The notes under the pieces were generated by a model, which saw only the letters and a program-made list of their open reading frames with translations, was not told the DNA's origin and made no database searches. Source: Desulfobulbaceae bacterium UBA2273 (GTDB taxonomy: Bacteria > Desulfobacterota > Desulfobulbia > Desulfobulbales > Desulfurivibrionaceae). From it: a DNA stretch of 64,000 bases. The DNA lies in the NCBI GenBank assembly GCA_002347095.1, contig DDWZ01000014.1:1-64000 (forward strand), read 5' to 3'. Made by a program: the position numbers and the translations under genes. Positions 44,722-53,358 of the stretch are shown piece after piece. Each line of letters begins with the position of its first letter. Position 1 is the stretch's first letter.

Positions 44722-45804
44722 TCAATCCGCGTTGAGATTTTTCACATAGCGCTCGTAGCTGGAGAGATAAAATTCCGCCAAGGTCTGGAAGGCGGTAATG
44801 ATCAAAGGGCCGTAGATGATGCCGAGAAGGCCGAAGGCGCTCAATCCTCCGATCATGCCGAGAAAAGCCAGCAGAATGTGCATCCTGACCCGATCGCCCA
44901 CCATCTTCGCCTTCATGAAGTACTCAATGATGATCGTGATAACCCCATACAGAGCCGTGAGGATAATTGCGCCGGCCATATTGCCCTTAAAAGCGAGGAC
45001 CAGGGCGGCGGGCACCAGCACCAGGCCGATGCCGACGATGGGCAGAAAAGCCAGCACCGCCATGATCAGCCCCCAGAGCACCGGCGGCCCCAAGGAAAAC
45101 ACGGCAAAGATGATGCCGCCCAGCACCCCCTGGATTATCGAGCAGATCCCGTTGCCGATCAGCACCGCGCCAGTGATTTCGTCGAACTTGGCGAACAGGC
45201 GCCGGCCCTGATCCTCGGGCAGGGGAGAGAGCCGCAGAATATAGCTGAGCAACCGGTCCTGCTCGATCAACAGGAAGAAGATGGTGAGAAGCATCAGCGA
45301 GAAGTTGAAAAGAAACATCATGATATTGCCGGCCCAGTTGCCCGCATGGCTGTAAAAGAAAAGCCCGACCGACCGGACCAGGTCGGCGAACGCCCGGGTG
45401 ACGTCTTCCGCTTCCAGGGGAAAACCCAGGATGGCGGCGATCTCCTGCAGGCCAAAAAACAGCGAGCTTTCTTGGAAGGCGCGGAGCTTGAGGGCGAGAT
45501 TGACACCCGACCCCCGGCCCCATTCATACAGATGCTGGGCCTCCTGGACCAACGCGGTGGTAAAAAAGACCAGAGGAATGAAAACCAGCAGCATCACCAG
45601 GACGCAGGTCAAAAACGAGGCGAAAAAATCCGAGAGTTTGCGGTTGAGCAGTTTGTAGGTCGGCAGAAAAACGCTGGTCAGCAGATAGGAGAGGATCAGG
45701 ATCGACAAAAAAGGCCGGAACAGCCACCCGACCAAGAGGATCGAGGCGAGGAAGAGAATCAGAAAATACCGCAGCACCATCGGCGATGGCGAGTTTTCTT
45801 GCAT
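44722..45804 (-). CDS. AI-2E/PerM family transporter
   Basis: A 360-residue inner-membrane protein of the AI-2 exporter/PerM superfamily with about seven to eight transmembrane helices. The N-terminal LVGWLFRPFLSILILSYLLT segment and the C-terminal GIIYGPLIITAFQTLAEFY motif are typical. Family members export signalling molecules or ions; the substrate here cannot be predicted. The gene is divergent from the metallophosphoesterase. Confidence 0.85.
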   Translation of the reverse strand: MQENSPSPMVLRYFLILFLASILLVGWLFRPFLSILILSYLLTSVFLPTYKLLNRKLSDFFASFLTCVLVMLLVFIPLVFFTTALVQEAQHLYEWGRGSGVNLALKLRAFQESSLFFGLQEIAAILGFPLEAEDVTRAFADLVRSVGLFFYSHAGNWAGNIMMFLFNFSLMLLTIFFLLIEQDRLLSYILRLSPLPEDQGRRLFAKFDEITGAVLIGNGICSIIQGVLGGIIFAVFSLGPPVLWGLIMAVLAFLPIVGIGLVLVPAALVLAFKGNMAGAIILTALYGVITIIIEYFMKAKMVGDRVRMHILLAFLGMIGGLSAFGLLGIIYGPLIITAFQTLAEFYLSSYERYVKNLNAD

Positions 45805-46017
45805 GGGGTTATCCTGTTATGTGATAAGCCGTCACCGGGGTGGTCGCCGGGCTGACCCGGTCCGGGAACGGATGATGGCCGCCCATTTACTCTACCTAAT
45901 GATGCCGTGATCTGCCAAGTGAAATACGCTGCTTCAATCAGGGAAAAATTGCCTTGCCCGTTGGGAATGTTTATAATCAACATCTCCTGACTCCGCTTGT
46001 TCAAATCAATCTGGGGG

Positions 46018-47166
46018 ATGAAAAATAGCATGCTCCGTTTCCTGCTTCTGTATCTTTCCATTTATCCTCTCGTCCACTACTATGCCTTGCGCAAGATCGG
46101 CTTGGCCTTTCAGCCCGGCAAAAAGACCACGCGCGGCATAGCCCTGTTCATGGCGGTCATGATCGCGGCGCCGATTATGGTCCGGGTGGCCGAACGGGCG
46201 GGGATTGAAACAGGAGCCCGTTTCTGGGCCTATGCCAGCTTCAGTTGGATGGGATTGCTTTTTCTCTTCCTGACCCTTTCCGCAGCGATTGATGCAGCCC
46301 GCTTTGCCGTGCAGGCAACGGAAAAAATCCTGAAACAAAAGCTTTTCCACTCAACTCTGTCGCCGCGCCGGATCTTTGCCATACAGGCGATGCTGGTGGT
46401 TGCGATTTACGGCTACGGGATTTTCGAGGCAAAGGACATCCGCCTGCAACGGATCGAAATCGCCAGTCCCAAGATTGCTCAGATCCCAGGCAAGATACGC
46501 ATTGCCCAGATTTCGGATGTGCATCTTGGCCTTATCGTGCGGGAGGACAGGCTCAGCCGGATTCTCGCCCGAATACAGGAAGCGCAGCCCGATATTCTGG
46601 TTTCGACAGGCGACCTGCTTGACGGCCAGCTCAACCACCCCGGCGCGGAGGCTGCATTGCTGGCGGCAATCAGGCCGCCCTTGGGCAAATTTGCCATTAC
46701 CGGCAACCATGAATTTTACGCCGGGTTGCAGGATGCCCTGGACTTTACCGAAAAATCGGGCTTCACCCTGCTGCGCGACCAGGCAGTAGTGGCCGGAGGC
46801 ATCACGTTCGTCGGGGTGGACGATCCGACCGTCACACTCTTTGACAAAAAACCGGCCAAGCCGGAAGGCGATCTTCTTTCCGCCCAACCCAGAGAAAATT
46901 TCACCATCCTGCTCAAACACCGCCCGGATCTTAACCCGGCAAGCCTGGGTCTTTTCGATCTCCAGCTTTCCGGCCACACCCACAAGGGCCAGATTTTTCC
47001 CTTCAACCTGCTCACCTGGTTCCTGTATCCCCACAAAGCCGGCCGACTCACGCGCCTTGCCAGCGGCTTTCTCTACCCGAGTCCCGGCACCGGCACCTGG
47101 GGGCCGCCCATCCGCTTCCTGGCTCCGCCGGAGGTGACCATCATCGACCTGGTGCCTGTAAAATAA
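46018..47166 (+). CDS. membrane-anchored metallophosphoesterase, YkuE-like
   Basis: About 382 residues. Four hydrophobic helices fill residues ~5-145, then a calcineurin-type phosphoesterase domain with ISDVHLG, STGDLLDG, ITGNHEFYAG and SGHTHKGQ, the full metal-binding set. Related YkuE/UDP-diacylglucosamine-hydrolase-like enzymes act on lipids or phosphodiesters at the membrane. The start is either ATG 46018 or 46030; spacing of the GGGGG site leaves this open. A degenerate copy of the 3' end appears at 49229, beyond the radical SAM cassette. Confidence 0.88.
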   Translation: MKNSMLRFLLLYLSIYPLVHYYALRKIGLAFQPGKKTTRGIALFMAVMIAAPIMVRVAERAGIETGARFWAYASFSWMGLLFLFLTLSAAIDAARFAVQATEKILKQKLFHSTLSPRRIFAIQAMLVVAIYGYGIFEAKDIRLQRIEIASPKIAQIPGKIRIAQISDVHLGLIVREDRLSRILARIQEAQPDILVSTGDLLDGQLNHPGAEAALLAAIRPPLGKFAITGNHEFYAGLQDALDFTEKSGFTLLRDQAVVAGGITFVGVDDPTVTLFDKKPAKPEGDLLSAQPRENFTILLKHRPDLNPASLGLFDLQLSGHTHKGQIFPFNLLTWFLYPHKAGRLTRLASGFLYPSPGTGTWGPPIRFLAPPEVTIIDLVPVK

Positions 47167-47204
47167 GCGCCCAGGTTCTTCGCGCTTGCCCGGAGACTTC
47201 TCAG

Positions 47205-48404
47205 TCAAGCACATACTGATTCTTCCAGGTGGACATTGTCCTGAACCCAATCGATTGAGCGCACAAAATTTTTCACATATGCAACCCGCAAAGCAGTATC
47301 CTCGTCGATTTCCCCCTCCAGCGTAAAATTTTGCAAAAACGGCTCCAGCCGACGGGCTGCAAGCTTCGCCGAGGCAAGGATCTCCAGCTTTACGAACTCA
47401 CAATGCGCCACTGTCCGGATATCAACCGAATTGCATATTTCGTGGTTGGCGCCGAGACAGGAATGACAAAGACGCCGCACTCCACACTGGATGCATTTTG
47501 ACGGACCCTTGATCTGCTTGTCAAATTCAATGTGTTGCGTTGGCGCGGAAGAGCCGAGAGGGCTGAAACGGTGGCAAGGATATTCTTTGCCGTCAGGCAT
47601 TATTGCGGTCATGTACTTCCCTGCGCCGCAATATTTTTCTTCCAGGCCATACTCCTGTTCCGCGCAGAGTGTTTCAATCCGGTGCCCGACCAATTTTGGC
47701 GCCGGCAACTCAGGATGGGCAACATAAAACGCCACAAGTTTGTCCAACTCGCGGGCATAAACCCGAAGCAATTGGGACTTTTCTTCGGGCGTACCCCATA
47801 TGTTTTCAAAAACGACATTCGCTTCCGGCTTTAAGCCAAGCTCATGGATATGCACAATGGAATCCGCCAGTCGAGGGATGGTAAACGGCGAAATTGTCAT
47901 TTTAACCGTTTGATCATATCTTCTAAAAAAATCGACATGCCGTATTACCCTGTCATAGGAGTTGGAACGGTTATGGTCATGAACCTCTTTGGTCCCATCC
48001 AGGCTCAGACTCAACTGGAAACAGGGATGCGTCAAAAACCACTCCTTCATGGCTTCGGTCAAAACAGTGCCATTGGTCCCCAGAGACATCCTGTATCTTT
48101 TTTTCCACGTCCGCGAGTGACAATACTCAAAAACCTTTTTGATCAAGTCAAACTCAAGAAGCGGTTCCCCCCCGCAGAAATCAATGCTCACCGTTGGGGG
48201 GCCTTCTTCGCGGTCCAGATATGTATCGATTGCCTGCCGGGCAACGTCGAAGCTCATTTTTTTCGGACGTTTATTCGGTTCAAAACAGTAGATGCATCGA
48301 AGATTGCAGTCTTCGGTTACCAGAAAGGTCAAATTAAACTCGATCTCATCGTTTCCACGATTCCGCCGGACAATCTCATTGATGACGCCATATGCGTGTT
48401 CCAT
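47205..48404 (-). CDS. SPASM-domain radical SAM peptide-maturase-like enzyme
   Basis: A 399-residue radical SAM enzyme. CxxxCxxC (Cys33, 37, 40) binds the SAM cluster and GGEP at 78-81 binds SAM. The C-terminal SPASM region has eight Cys (259, 277, 304, 307, 313, 316, 324, 335) in the arrangement that holds two auxiliary [4Fe-4S] clusters. SPASM enzymes next to short Cys-rich genes commonly modify ribosomal peptides, for example by sulfur-to-carbon thioether links. The start is 48404, ten bases after the Cys-rich gene stop, with AGGG upstream. The gene is visibly lower in G+C than its neighbours. Its substrate is inferred to be the upstream Cys-rich protein. Confidence 0.85.
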   Translation of the reverse strand: MEHAYGVINEIVRRNRGNDEIEFNLTFLVTEDCNLRCIYCFEPNKRPKKMSFDVARQAIDTYLDREEGPPTVSIDFCGGEPLLEFDLIKKVFEYCHSRTWKKRYRMSLGTNGTVLTEAMKEWFLTHPCFQLSLSLDGTKEVHDHNRSNSYDRVIRHVDFFRRYDQTVKMTISPFTIPRLADSIVHIHELGLKPEANVVFENIWGTPEEKSQLLRVYARELDKLVAFYVAHPELPAPKLVGHRIETLCAEQEYGLEEKYCGAGKYMTAIMPDGKEYPCHRFSPLGSSAPTQHIEFDKQIKGPSKCIQCGVRRLCHSCLGANHEICNSVDIRTVAHCEFVKLEILASAKLAARRLEPFLQNFTLEGEIDEDTALRVAYVKNFVRSIDWVQDNVHLEESVCA

Positions 48405-48414
48405 AGTTGTTGCC

Positions 48415-49113
48415 CTACCGTCCAGCCTTGATCGGCCCAAGACATCCGCCGGTGCAGCCCCCCATGCACGTTCCGGTGCAGCCCATGCACTGGTTCTGAC
48501 ACCCTCCCATGCATCCGCCGCCGCAACTGTTGAAACAGCCGTCTTTGCAACCACCCATACAGGCGCCGCCGCAACTGTTCAGGCAACCATCGGAGCACCC
48601 GCCGTAGCATGAATCCTTGCACCCTCCCTTGCATCCGGAGCAATCCCCAGGAATGGACGGCACGGGAATAGGGATATTTCCCAGGCCCCGATTCTCCAGA
48701 AAGGTATTTTCAAGCTGCGCCATGATGGAAGTAATACGCTTGCGATCACCGGCGCCCAGACGGAGTGTCTCTTCGGATGCGCTCCCCAACCGGTCGATGA
48801 GGTACACAGCATCGTCGGAACTCAATCCGGACGTTGCCTGTGTTCCGGACTCCAAACCTAGTATTTTTTTCTTGTTCTTCTCAATAACCGTATTGATTTT
48901 CTTGAGATCCTCTTCAAACGCTTTGTGGGCGTTTCCCCATTCATCCTTGAGTTGTTCGCGTTTTTCAAGCAAATGAGCGATTTCCTCATCCAGTAGATTC
49001 AATTTCGCCGCAATCATCTCGCTTTTTGTTCCCAGGGCGTGAAAAGCCTTCACCCCTATTTCCCGTTGCACAAAACATGAGTCCAACAAACTCCCCTCGT
49101 TTTTTTTCGCCAT
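48415..49113 (-). CDS. Cys-rich protein with period-4 cysteine tract, probable rSAM substrate
   Basis: A 232-residue protein of unknown family. Residues 1-150 are a charged, coiled-coil-forming leader-like part (about 30-85 strongly helical), then a Pro hinge ([11 protein letters not shown]). From Cys158 to Cys224 there are 18 Cys. Residues 161 to 209 have a Cys at every fourth position without exception (13 Cys), and 212, 216, 220 and 224 continue the spacing after a three-residue step. Gly fills most gaps. The 16-residue unit [16 protein letters not shown] (173-188) is repeated as [16 protein letters not shown] (189-204). No signal peptide or transporter is visible. The start is ATG 49113, with G-rich site upstream. 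Confidence 0.8.
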   Translation of the reverse strand: MAKKNEGSLLDSCFVQREIGVKAFHALGTKSEMIAAKLNLLDEEIAHLLEKREQLKDEWGNAHKAFEEDLKKINTVIEKNKKKILGLESGTQATSGLSSDDAVYLIDRLGSASEETLRLGAGDRKRITSIMAQLENTFLENRGLGNIPIPVPSIPGDCSGCKGGCKDSCYGGCSDGCLNSCGGACMGGCKDGCFNSCGGGCMGGCQNQCMGCTGTCMGGCTGGCLGPIKAGR

Positions 49114-49172
49114 TGCCGCCCCCCCTTGCAAGGTTTTTATTGTTAGGCCGGAAAACAAATTATCACACTGAA

Positions 49173-49202
49173 ATAATAAAAAATTATCATGGCACATGTC
49201 AA
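49173..49202 (-). promoter_or_regulatory. sigma-70-like promoter of the Cys-rich/rSAM cassette
   Basis: On the minus strand TTGACA (49202-49197) and TATTAT (49178-49173) are 18 bases apart. Transcription would start near 49166 and read the Cys-rich gene and the radical SAM gene. Confidence 0.7.
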
Positions 49203-49228
49203 ACAATACGTGCACTGCGTCACAATGT

Positions 49229-49309
49229 GCTACGCCGAAGGGAACCATCATCGACCTGGTGCAGGGAAAAGAGCGGAACCAGTTGACTCCCAGCCCCCTT
49301 TTTCCCTAG
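49229..49309 (+). pseudogene. relic of a metallophosphoesterase 3' end
   Basis: The bases at 49229-49270 closely match the last codons of the metallophosphoesterase at about 47123-47164, including a 19-base exact run (ACCATCATCGACCTGGTGC). Translated, the relic reads [17 protein letters not shown] before continuing to a TAG at 49307, compared with APPEVTIIDLVPVK in the intact gene. No start or upstream part of a gene is present. It is most easily explained as a leftover from recombination that placed the rSAM cassette here. Confidence 0.75.
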
Positions 49310-49426
49310 AGTAAGGAGAGCATCCGTTTTTTCTTGCCGACTCGCCTCGTTGGCGCGCACCTGGCCTTGCCTCTTTGGCAGGCCGCAAGGAAGAACCCGC
49401 TTGAAAACCATTGAGGGAGAAAGCTC

Positions 49427-51943
49427 TTGCCACGTTCCATCCCCCCAAAAAACCAGCTCAAGCAGTTCGAGGCCATCCGCCGGGCACTGAAAAAGACCGT
49501 TCTCGACCAGGACGATGCCGTCGACGAGGTGGTGGACGCCTTCATCCACATGGCATTCCGCCCGCCCAAGGAGGCGCCGCCCAAGGCGATTTTCACCTTC
49601 CTCGGCCCCCCGGGCGTGGGCAAAATCTATCTGGCCCGGGTGCTCTGCTCCATGCTCAAGGAGTATGAGGGCTTCAAACATTTTGACCTCGAACGCTACA
49701 GCGAAGCGGAAAACGCTGACCAGCTCCTCGCGCCCCAGGTGGTGGGCGAGGAAATCAAGGAAGGCGAACTGATCCGCTTTCTCCGCGCCACCCCCCGCGC
49801 CATCATCCTCTTTGAATCCATCGAAATGGCGAGCAACCAGATGCAGATGGCGCTGCTCGACCTGATCAGCAAGGAGGACCCGGACAGCGGCATCAACTGC
49901 CGGGAGGTGATCTTCATCTTCACCTCCACCCTGGGCAGCGTGCTGTACCAGAGCAAGGAGTTCCAGGCCGCCTTCCGGCGCAGCAAGGCCAGGGCCCAGG
50001 GGCTGATCATGGAAACAATCGCCAAGGAAAAAAAGGTGGCAGGCGAGGTGATTCAGGAGGCGATCACCCCGAAGCTCCTGGCCACCCTGGCCCAGAACTA
50101 CATCATCCTTTTCAATCGGCTGGGCACCAAGGCCATGGTCCGCATCGGCACCGATTCCCTGTTGCGATTGGGCGGTCATTTCAGGGAAAAGGGCATTGAG
50201 CTTGAATTCCCGGAGCTCACGGATCTGGTCACCCTTCTGGTGCTTGCCCTTGGCCCGGCGATTACCGCCAAAAAGGTGAAGCAGAAGCTGCCCGACGAGG
50301 TGCTTTTCAAGATCACCCGGTCACTGCGACATTTGCCAGCCGCCCCGGCCCGGATTGCCTTCAAGGTAACGAAAAAGGCCGAGGCCTCGCTGCGCAAGCT
50401 CTCGGAGGCAGGCGAGCAGCTCCTGCCCCAGATCTACAAGAACAACCAAACCGTGGAGCTGACCTGGAAGGAATACCAGCAGAGAGACCGCCTCATTTTC
50501 AGCCTGAGCCGGGCGGAAATTCGGGCGCTGCCCGTGAGCAAGGGGCTGTTGCGCGGCGAACGCCCGGCCATCGAATTTTCCGAGATTGGCTTTGAAAACA
50601 TTGCCGGCAACCGCCAGACCAAAACCACTCTGAAGCAGATCATCAACACCCTGAGAAAACCTGAGCTGGTGAAAAAATTCTCCATCAGCATGCCCAAGGG
50701 CATGTTGCTCCACGGACCGCCGGGGGTGGGGAAAACCTTGCTGGGCAAAGCCTTTGCCCGGGAGGCCGGCCGGCCCTATATCTATGTTTCCCGCACCGAA
50801 CTGTTTGACTCCGAATACCTCAGGCTGGTCTATCTCAAGGCGCGGGAATACGCACCCAGCATCGTTTTTTTGGACGGCATCGACATCAAGGCTTTGCTGG
50901 AAGGGGTGCTGACCAGCGTGCCCTCCGACCAGATCGCTCTTGAGATCGACGCCCTTTCCGACGATCCGGAGGAATCGGTGTTCACCGTGATCACGGCGGT
51001 GAGCCGCGAGGAGGTCCCGCCACTGCTCATCGAACCTGACCGCATCGACACCTTTGTCGAGGCGCCGGAGCTGGACCGGGAAGCGCGGCGCTTCTTCATC
51101 GAACAGATCCTGAAAAAGCCCAACAACGGCAAGATCGATGTGGACAAGGTGGTGCGCTACATTTCGGGAATGAACGGCTACGAGCTGCAGCGCATCGGCA
51201 AGGAGGCCTCGCTCCACGCCATCCGCCACGGACTGAAGTGCATCACCGAGGAGATCCTCATCGAGCAGATCAACATCATCAAGTACGGCTCGAAACTGGA
51301 AAAAACCCAGATCCGCAACCTGGAGGAAGACCTGCGCCTGACCGCCTTCCACGAGGCCGGGCATGCGGTGCTCTCCTATCTGCTGCTGCCAAACACCAAA
51401 ATCGAGCAGGTGACCATTGCCCCGCGCTTGCGGGTTTTGGGCTTCATCTCGTACAGCATCGAGGATTTCCCCAGCAACCTCTCGAAAGAAGAGGTATTCA
51501 ACAACATCTGCGTGCTCATGGCCGGCAGAACGGCGAGCATGAAAAAATTCGGGGCCAAGGGCATGGACACCGGCGCGGCCGGCGATCTTGAGGAGGCGAC
51601 GCACCAGGCCTACACCGCCATCGCCAATTTAGGCATGGATGAGGAGCTGGGATTTGTCCACACCGACACCCTGAGCCGCAACGTGAACAAAGAGTTTTTC
51701 CGGGAGGTGGTGGAGCGCCAGGTTCGCCTCTGGATCGACAAGGCCACGCGAAAAGCCGGGGAACTGGTGGAAGCCAACTGGCGGCAGATCGACACCCTGG
51801 CCAGTATTCTGATCCGGCAGGAGATCGTCGACGGCGGCGAGCTGGAAAGGATCATGCAGAAGAAAAAGGAAACTCGATCGGCTTACCCCTTAACCACCGC
51901 CAGGGGGCGCAATTCCACCAACACCTCCACCAGATCGAGCTGA
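49427..51943 (+). CDS. soluble Clp-like/FtsH-like hybrid AAA+ metalloprotease, degenerate ATPase sites
   Basis: An 838-residue fusion. Residues ~1-330 resemble the Clp/Hsp100 D2 AAA+ domain, but Walker A reads GPPGVGKI (60-67, Ile for Thr) and Walker B reads IILFES (no Asp-Glu). Residues ~385-620 are an FtsH-type AAA+ domain with intact Walker A GPPGVGKT (430-437), but Walker B is IVFLDGID (Gly for Glu) and the arginine-finger stretch is EPDRIDT. Residues ~625-825 are an M41 protease with zinc motif HEAGH (642-646) and a probable third ligand Asp720 in AAGDLEEAT. No transmembrane segment is present, unlike FtsH. The TTG start has GAGGGAG seven bases upstream. The last ~20 codons overlap rtcB tail to tail. 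Confidence 0.85.
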   Translation: MPRSIPPKNQLKQFEAIRRALKKTVLDQDDAVDEVVDAFIHMAFRPPKEAPPKAIFTFLGPPGVGKIYLARVLCSMLKEYEGFKHFDLERYSEAENADQLLAPQVVGEEIKEGELIRFLRATPRAIILFESIEMASNQMQMALLDLISKEDPDSGINCREVIFIFTSTLGSVLYQSKEFQAAFRRSKARAQGLIMETIAKEKKVAGEVIQEAITPKLLATLAQNYIILFNRLGTKAMVRIGTDSLLRLGGHFREKGIELEFPELTDLVTLLVLALGPAITAKKVKQKLPDEVLFKITRSLRHLPAAPARIAFKVTKKAEASLRKLSEAGEQLLPQIYKNNQTVELTWKEYQQRDRLIFSLSRAEIRALPVSKGLLRGERPAIEFSEIGFENIAGNRQTKTTLKQIINTLRKPELVKKFSISMPKGMLLHGPPGVGKTLLGKAFAREAGRPYIYVSRTELFDSEYLRLVYLKAREYAPSIVFLDGIDIKALLEGVLTSVPSDQIALEIDALSDDPEESVFTVITAVSREEVPPLLIEPDRIDTFVEAPELDREARRFFIEQILKKPNNGKIDVDKVVRYISGMNGYELQRIGKEASLHAIRHGLKCITEEILIEQINIIKYGSKLEKTQIRNLEEDLRLTAFHEAGHAVLSYLLLPNTKIEQVTIAPRLRVLGFISYSIEDFPSNLSKEEVFNNICVLMAGRTASMKKFGAKGMDTGAAGDLEEATHQAYTAIANLGMDEELGFVHTDTLSRNVNKEFFREVVERQVRLWIDKATRKAGELVEANWRQIDTLASILIRQEIVDGGELERIMQKKKETRSAYPLTTARGRNSTNTSTRSS

Positions 51944-53052
51944 TTGTCGATAACCTCGTCGATGTCCTTGTAGGCGCCGGCCGCTTCTTCCAGATCGCTG
52001 ACCGAGCGGATGGCATGGATAATCCCCTGCTCGTCCAAACGCTTTTTTTCCTGAGCCAGATCCAACTGCCGCTGGGCCTGCTTGCGGCCCATCTTTCTGC
52101 CCGCGCCGTGGGCGCACGACTCGAAGCTCTCCTTGTTGCCCTTGCCCCGCACGATATAGCTGGGCGTGCCCTGGGAGCCCGGGACAATGCCGATCTCCCC
52201 TGCCTGGGCCCGGGTCGCACCCTTGCGATGGACTATGACATTTTTACCGAAATGCTCCTCCATGGCGGCGTAATTATGGGCGATATTGATCATCGGCTCA
52301 AAGGTTACCGGCTGCACCACGGAGAGGATGGCATCCTTGACCCGCTCCATCATCATCTTCCGGTTGGCATAGGCGAACTCGACGCAGAAGCGCATTTCAT
52401 GCAAATAGATCTGCCCGGCCGGGCTGTTGATGGGCAAAAAGGCCAATTGCCAGTTCGGCGGAATCTTGGAGCCCCACTTCCTGTTCAGCTCCATGGCCAA
52501 GCGATTGTAATAGTTGGCAACCTTAAAGCCGAGGTTGCGGCTGCCGGAATGCACCATCAGCCAGACATGGCCGTCATTGCCCTTCTGGATTTCGATGAAA
52601 TGGTTGCCGCCGCCCAGGGTGCCAAGCTGGGTGAGGGCGCTGCTGTATTCCCGGGCGATAACCGTCAGTTCCTCCAGGGGTATCTCGGACTTGGGCATGA
52701 GCCTGCGGTCCTGCGCCGTGTTATGGTGCTTGAAGCCAAGGGGGATGGTCCGTCTGATCTCAGCCAGGACTGCTTTCAATTTTTCCGTGGACAGGGTGGT
52801 AAGGGAGGTGCGCACGGCGCACATGCCGCAGCCGATATCAACGCCAACCGCATTGGGGATGACCATCTCTTCCGAGGCCATGACCCCGCCGATGGGCATG
52901 CCATACCCTTGATGGGCATCGGGCATCACGGCAACATGCCTGAAAACAAAAGGCAGATTGGCCAGATTTTTAACCTGGGCCAGGGCGCCGGAGTCCATGT
53001 CGTCGAGCCAGAGCTTGATCGCGGTTTTTTCGGAAGTAATCACCTTTTTCAT
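51883..53052 (-). CDS. rtcB: RtcB-family RNA ligase
   Basis: RtcB joins RNA ends with 2',3'-cyclic phosphate (or 3'-phosphate) and 5'-OH using GTP and manganese. The 389-residue form is shorter than E. coli RtcB but carries the family metal and guanylate residues: VGVDIGCGM, LGGGNHFIE, VHSGSRNLG, INIAHNY, VHRKGATRA, PGSQGTPSY and SCAHGAGR with the guanylylated His. No archease or rtcA is adjacent. Its end overlaps the Clp-FtsH gene on the other strand by 61 bases. The start ATG at 53052 gives MKKVITSEK. Confidence 0.93.
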   Translation of the reverse strand: MKKVITSEKTAIKLWLDDMDSGALAQVKNLANLPFVFRHVAVMPDAHQGYGMPIGGVMASEEMVIPNAVGVDIGCGMCAVRTSLTTLSTEKLKAVLAEIRRTIPLGFKHHNTAQDRRLMPKSEIPLEELTVIAREYSSALTQLGTLGGGNHFIEIQKGNDGHVWLMVHSGSRNLGFKVANYYNRLAMELNRKWGSKIPPNWQLAFLPINSPAGQIYLHEMRFCVEFAYANRKMMMERVKDAILSVVQPVTFEPMINIAHNYAAMEEHFGKNVIVHRKGATRAQAGEIGIVPGSQGTPSYIVRGKGNKESFESCAHGAGRKMGRKQAQRQLDLAQEKKRLDEQGIIHAIRSVSDLEEAAGAYKDIDEVIDNQLDLVEVLVELRPLAVVKG

Positions 53053-53156
53053 TGTTTCGCCCTACTGTGTTGGCCGCAACACGTTGGCAGGACCAATTCG
53101 CCTTGCCTAACACGCCCTCTGCTTCTCCTCATACTGTAGTATTCAGATCGGACATC

Positions 53157-53263
53157 CGCAAAGCGAAATAAACGAGCCGAGCGGAAGAAGACGATATCGT
53201 CTTTAGATCACTCGATTATTCGTTTTTTCCGGATCGTGCCGCGGAGAAAAACCATTTCGCTTG
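53157..53263. repeat. nested palindromic intergenic element
   Basis: AAGACGATATCGTCTT at 53188-53203 is a perfect 16-base palindrome. Outer arms AAGCGAAAT (near 53160) and ATTTCGCTT (near 53252) enclose it, so the roughly 105-base stretch can form nested hairpins. It may be a dispersed repeat or a structured regulatory region upstream of the Fur/PerR-family gene. The rest of 53053-53287 has no gene. Confidence 0.5.
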
Positions 53264-53287
53264 GCTACAGGCCAAGGTGCAACGCCC

Positions 53288-53316
53288 TTGACCAAGAGAA
53301 GGGCAACAATTATACT
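53288..53316 (+). promoter_or_regulatory. sigma-70-like promoter of the Fur/PerR-family gene
   Basis: TTGACC at 53288-53293 and TATACT at 53311-53316 are separated by 17 bases, 42 bases before the coding start. Confidence 0.7.
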
Positions 53317-53358
53317 AAACTAAATTCTCGAAGTCTTTTCCCCGAGAGAGGTATCTCC

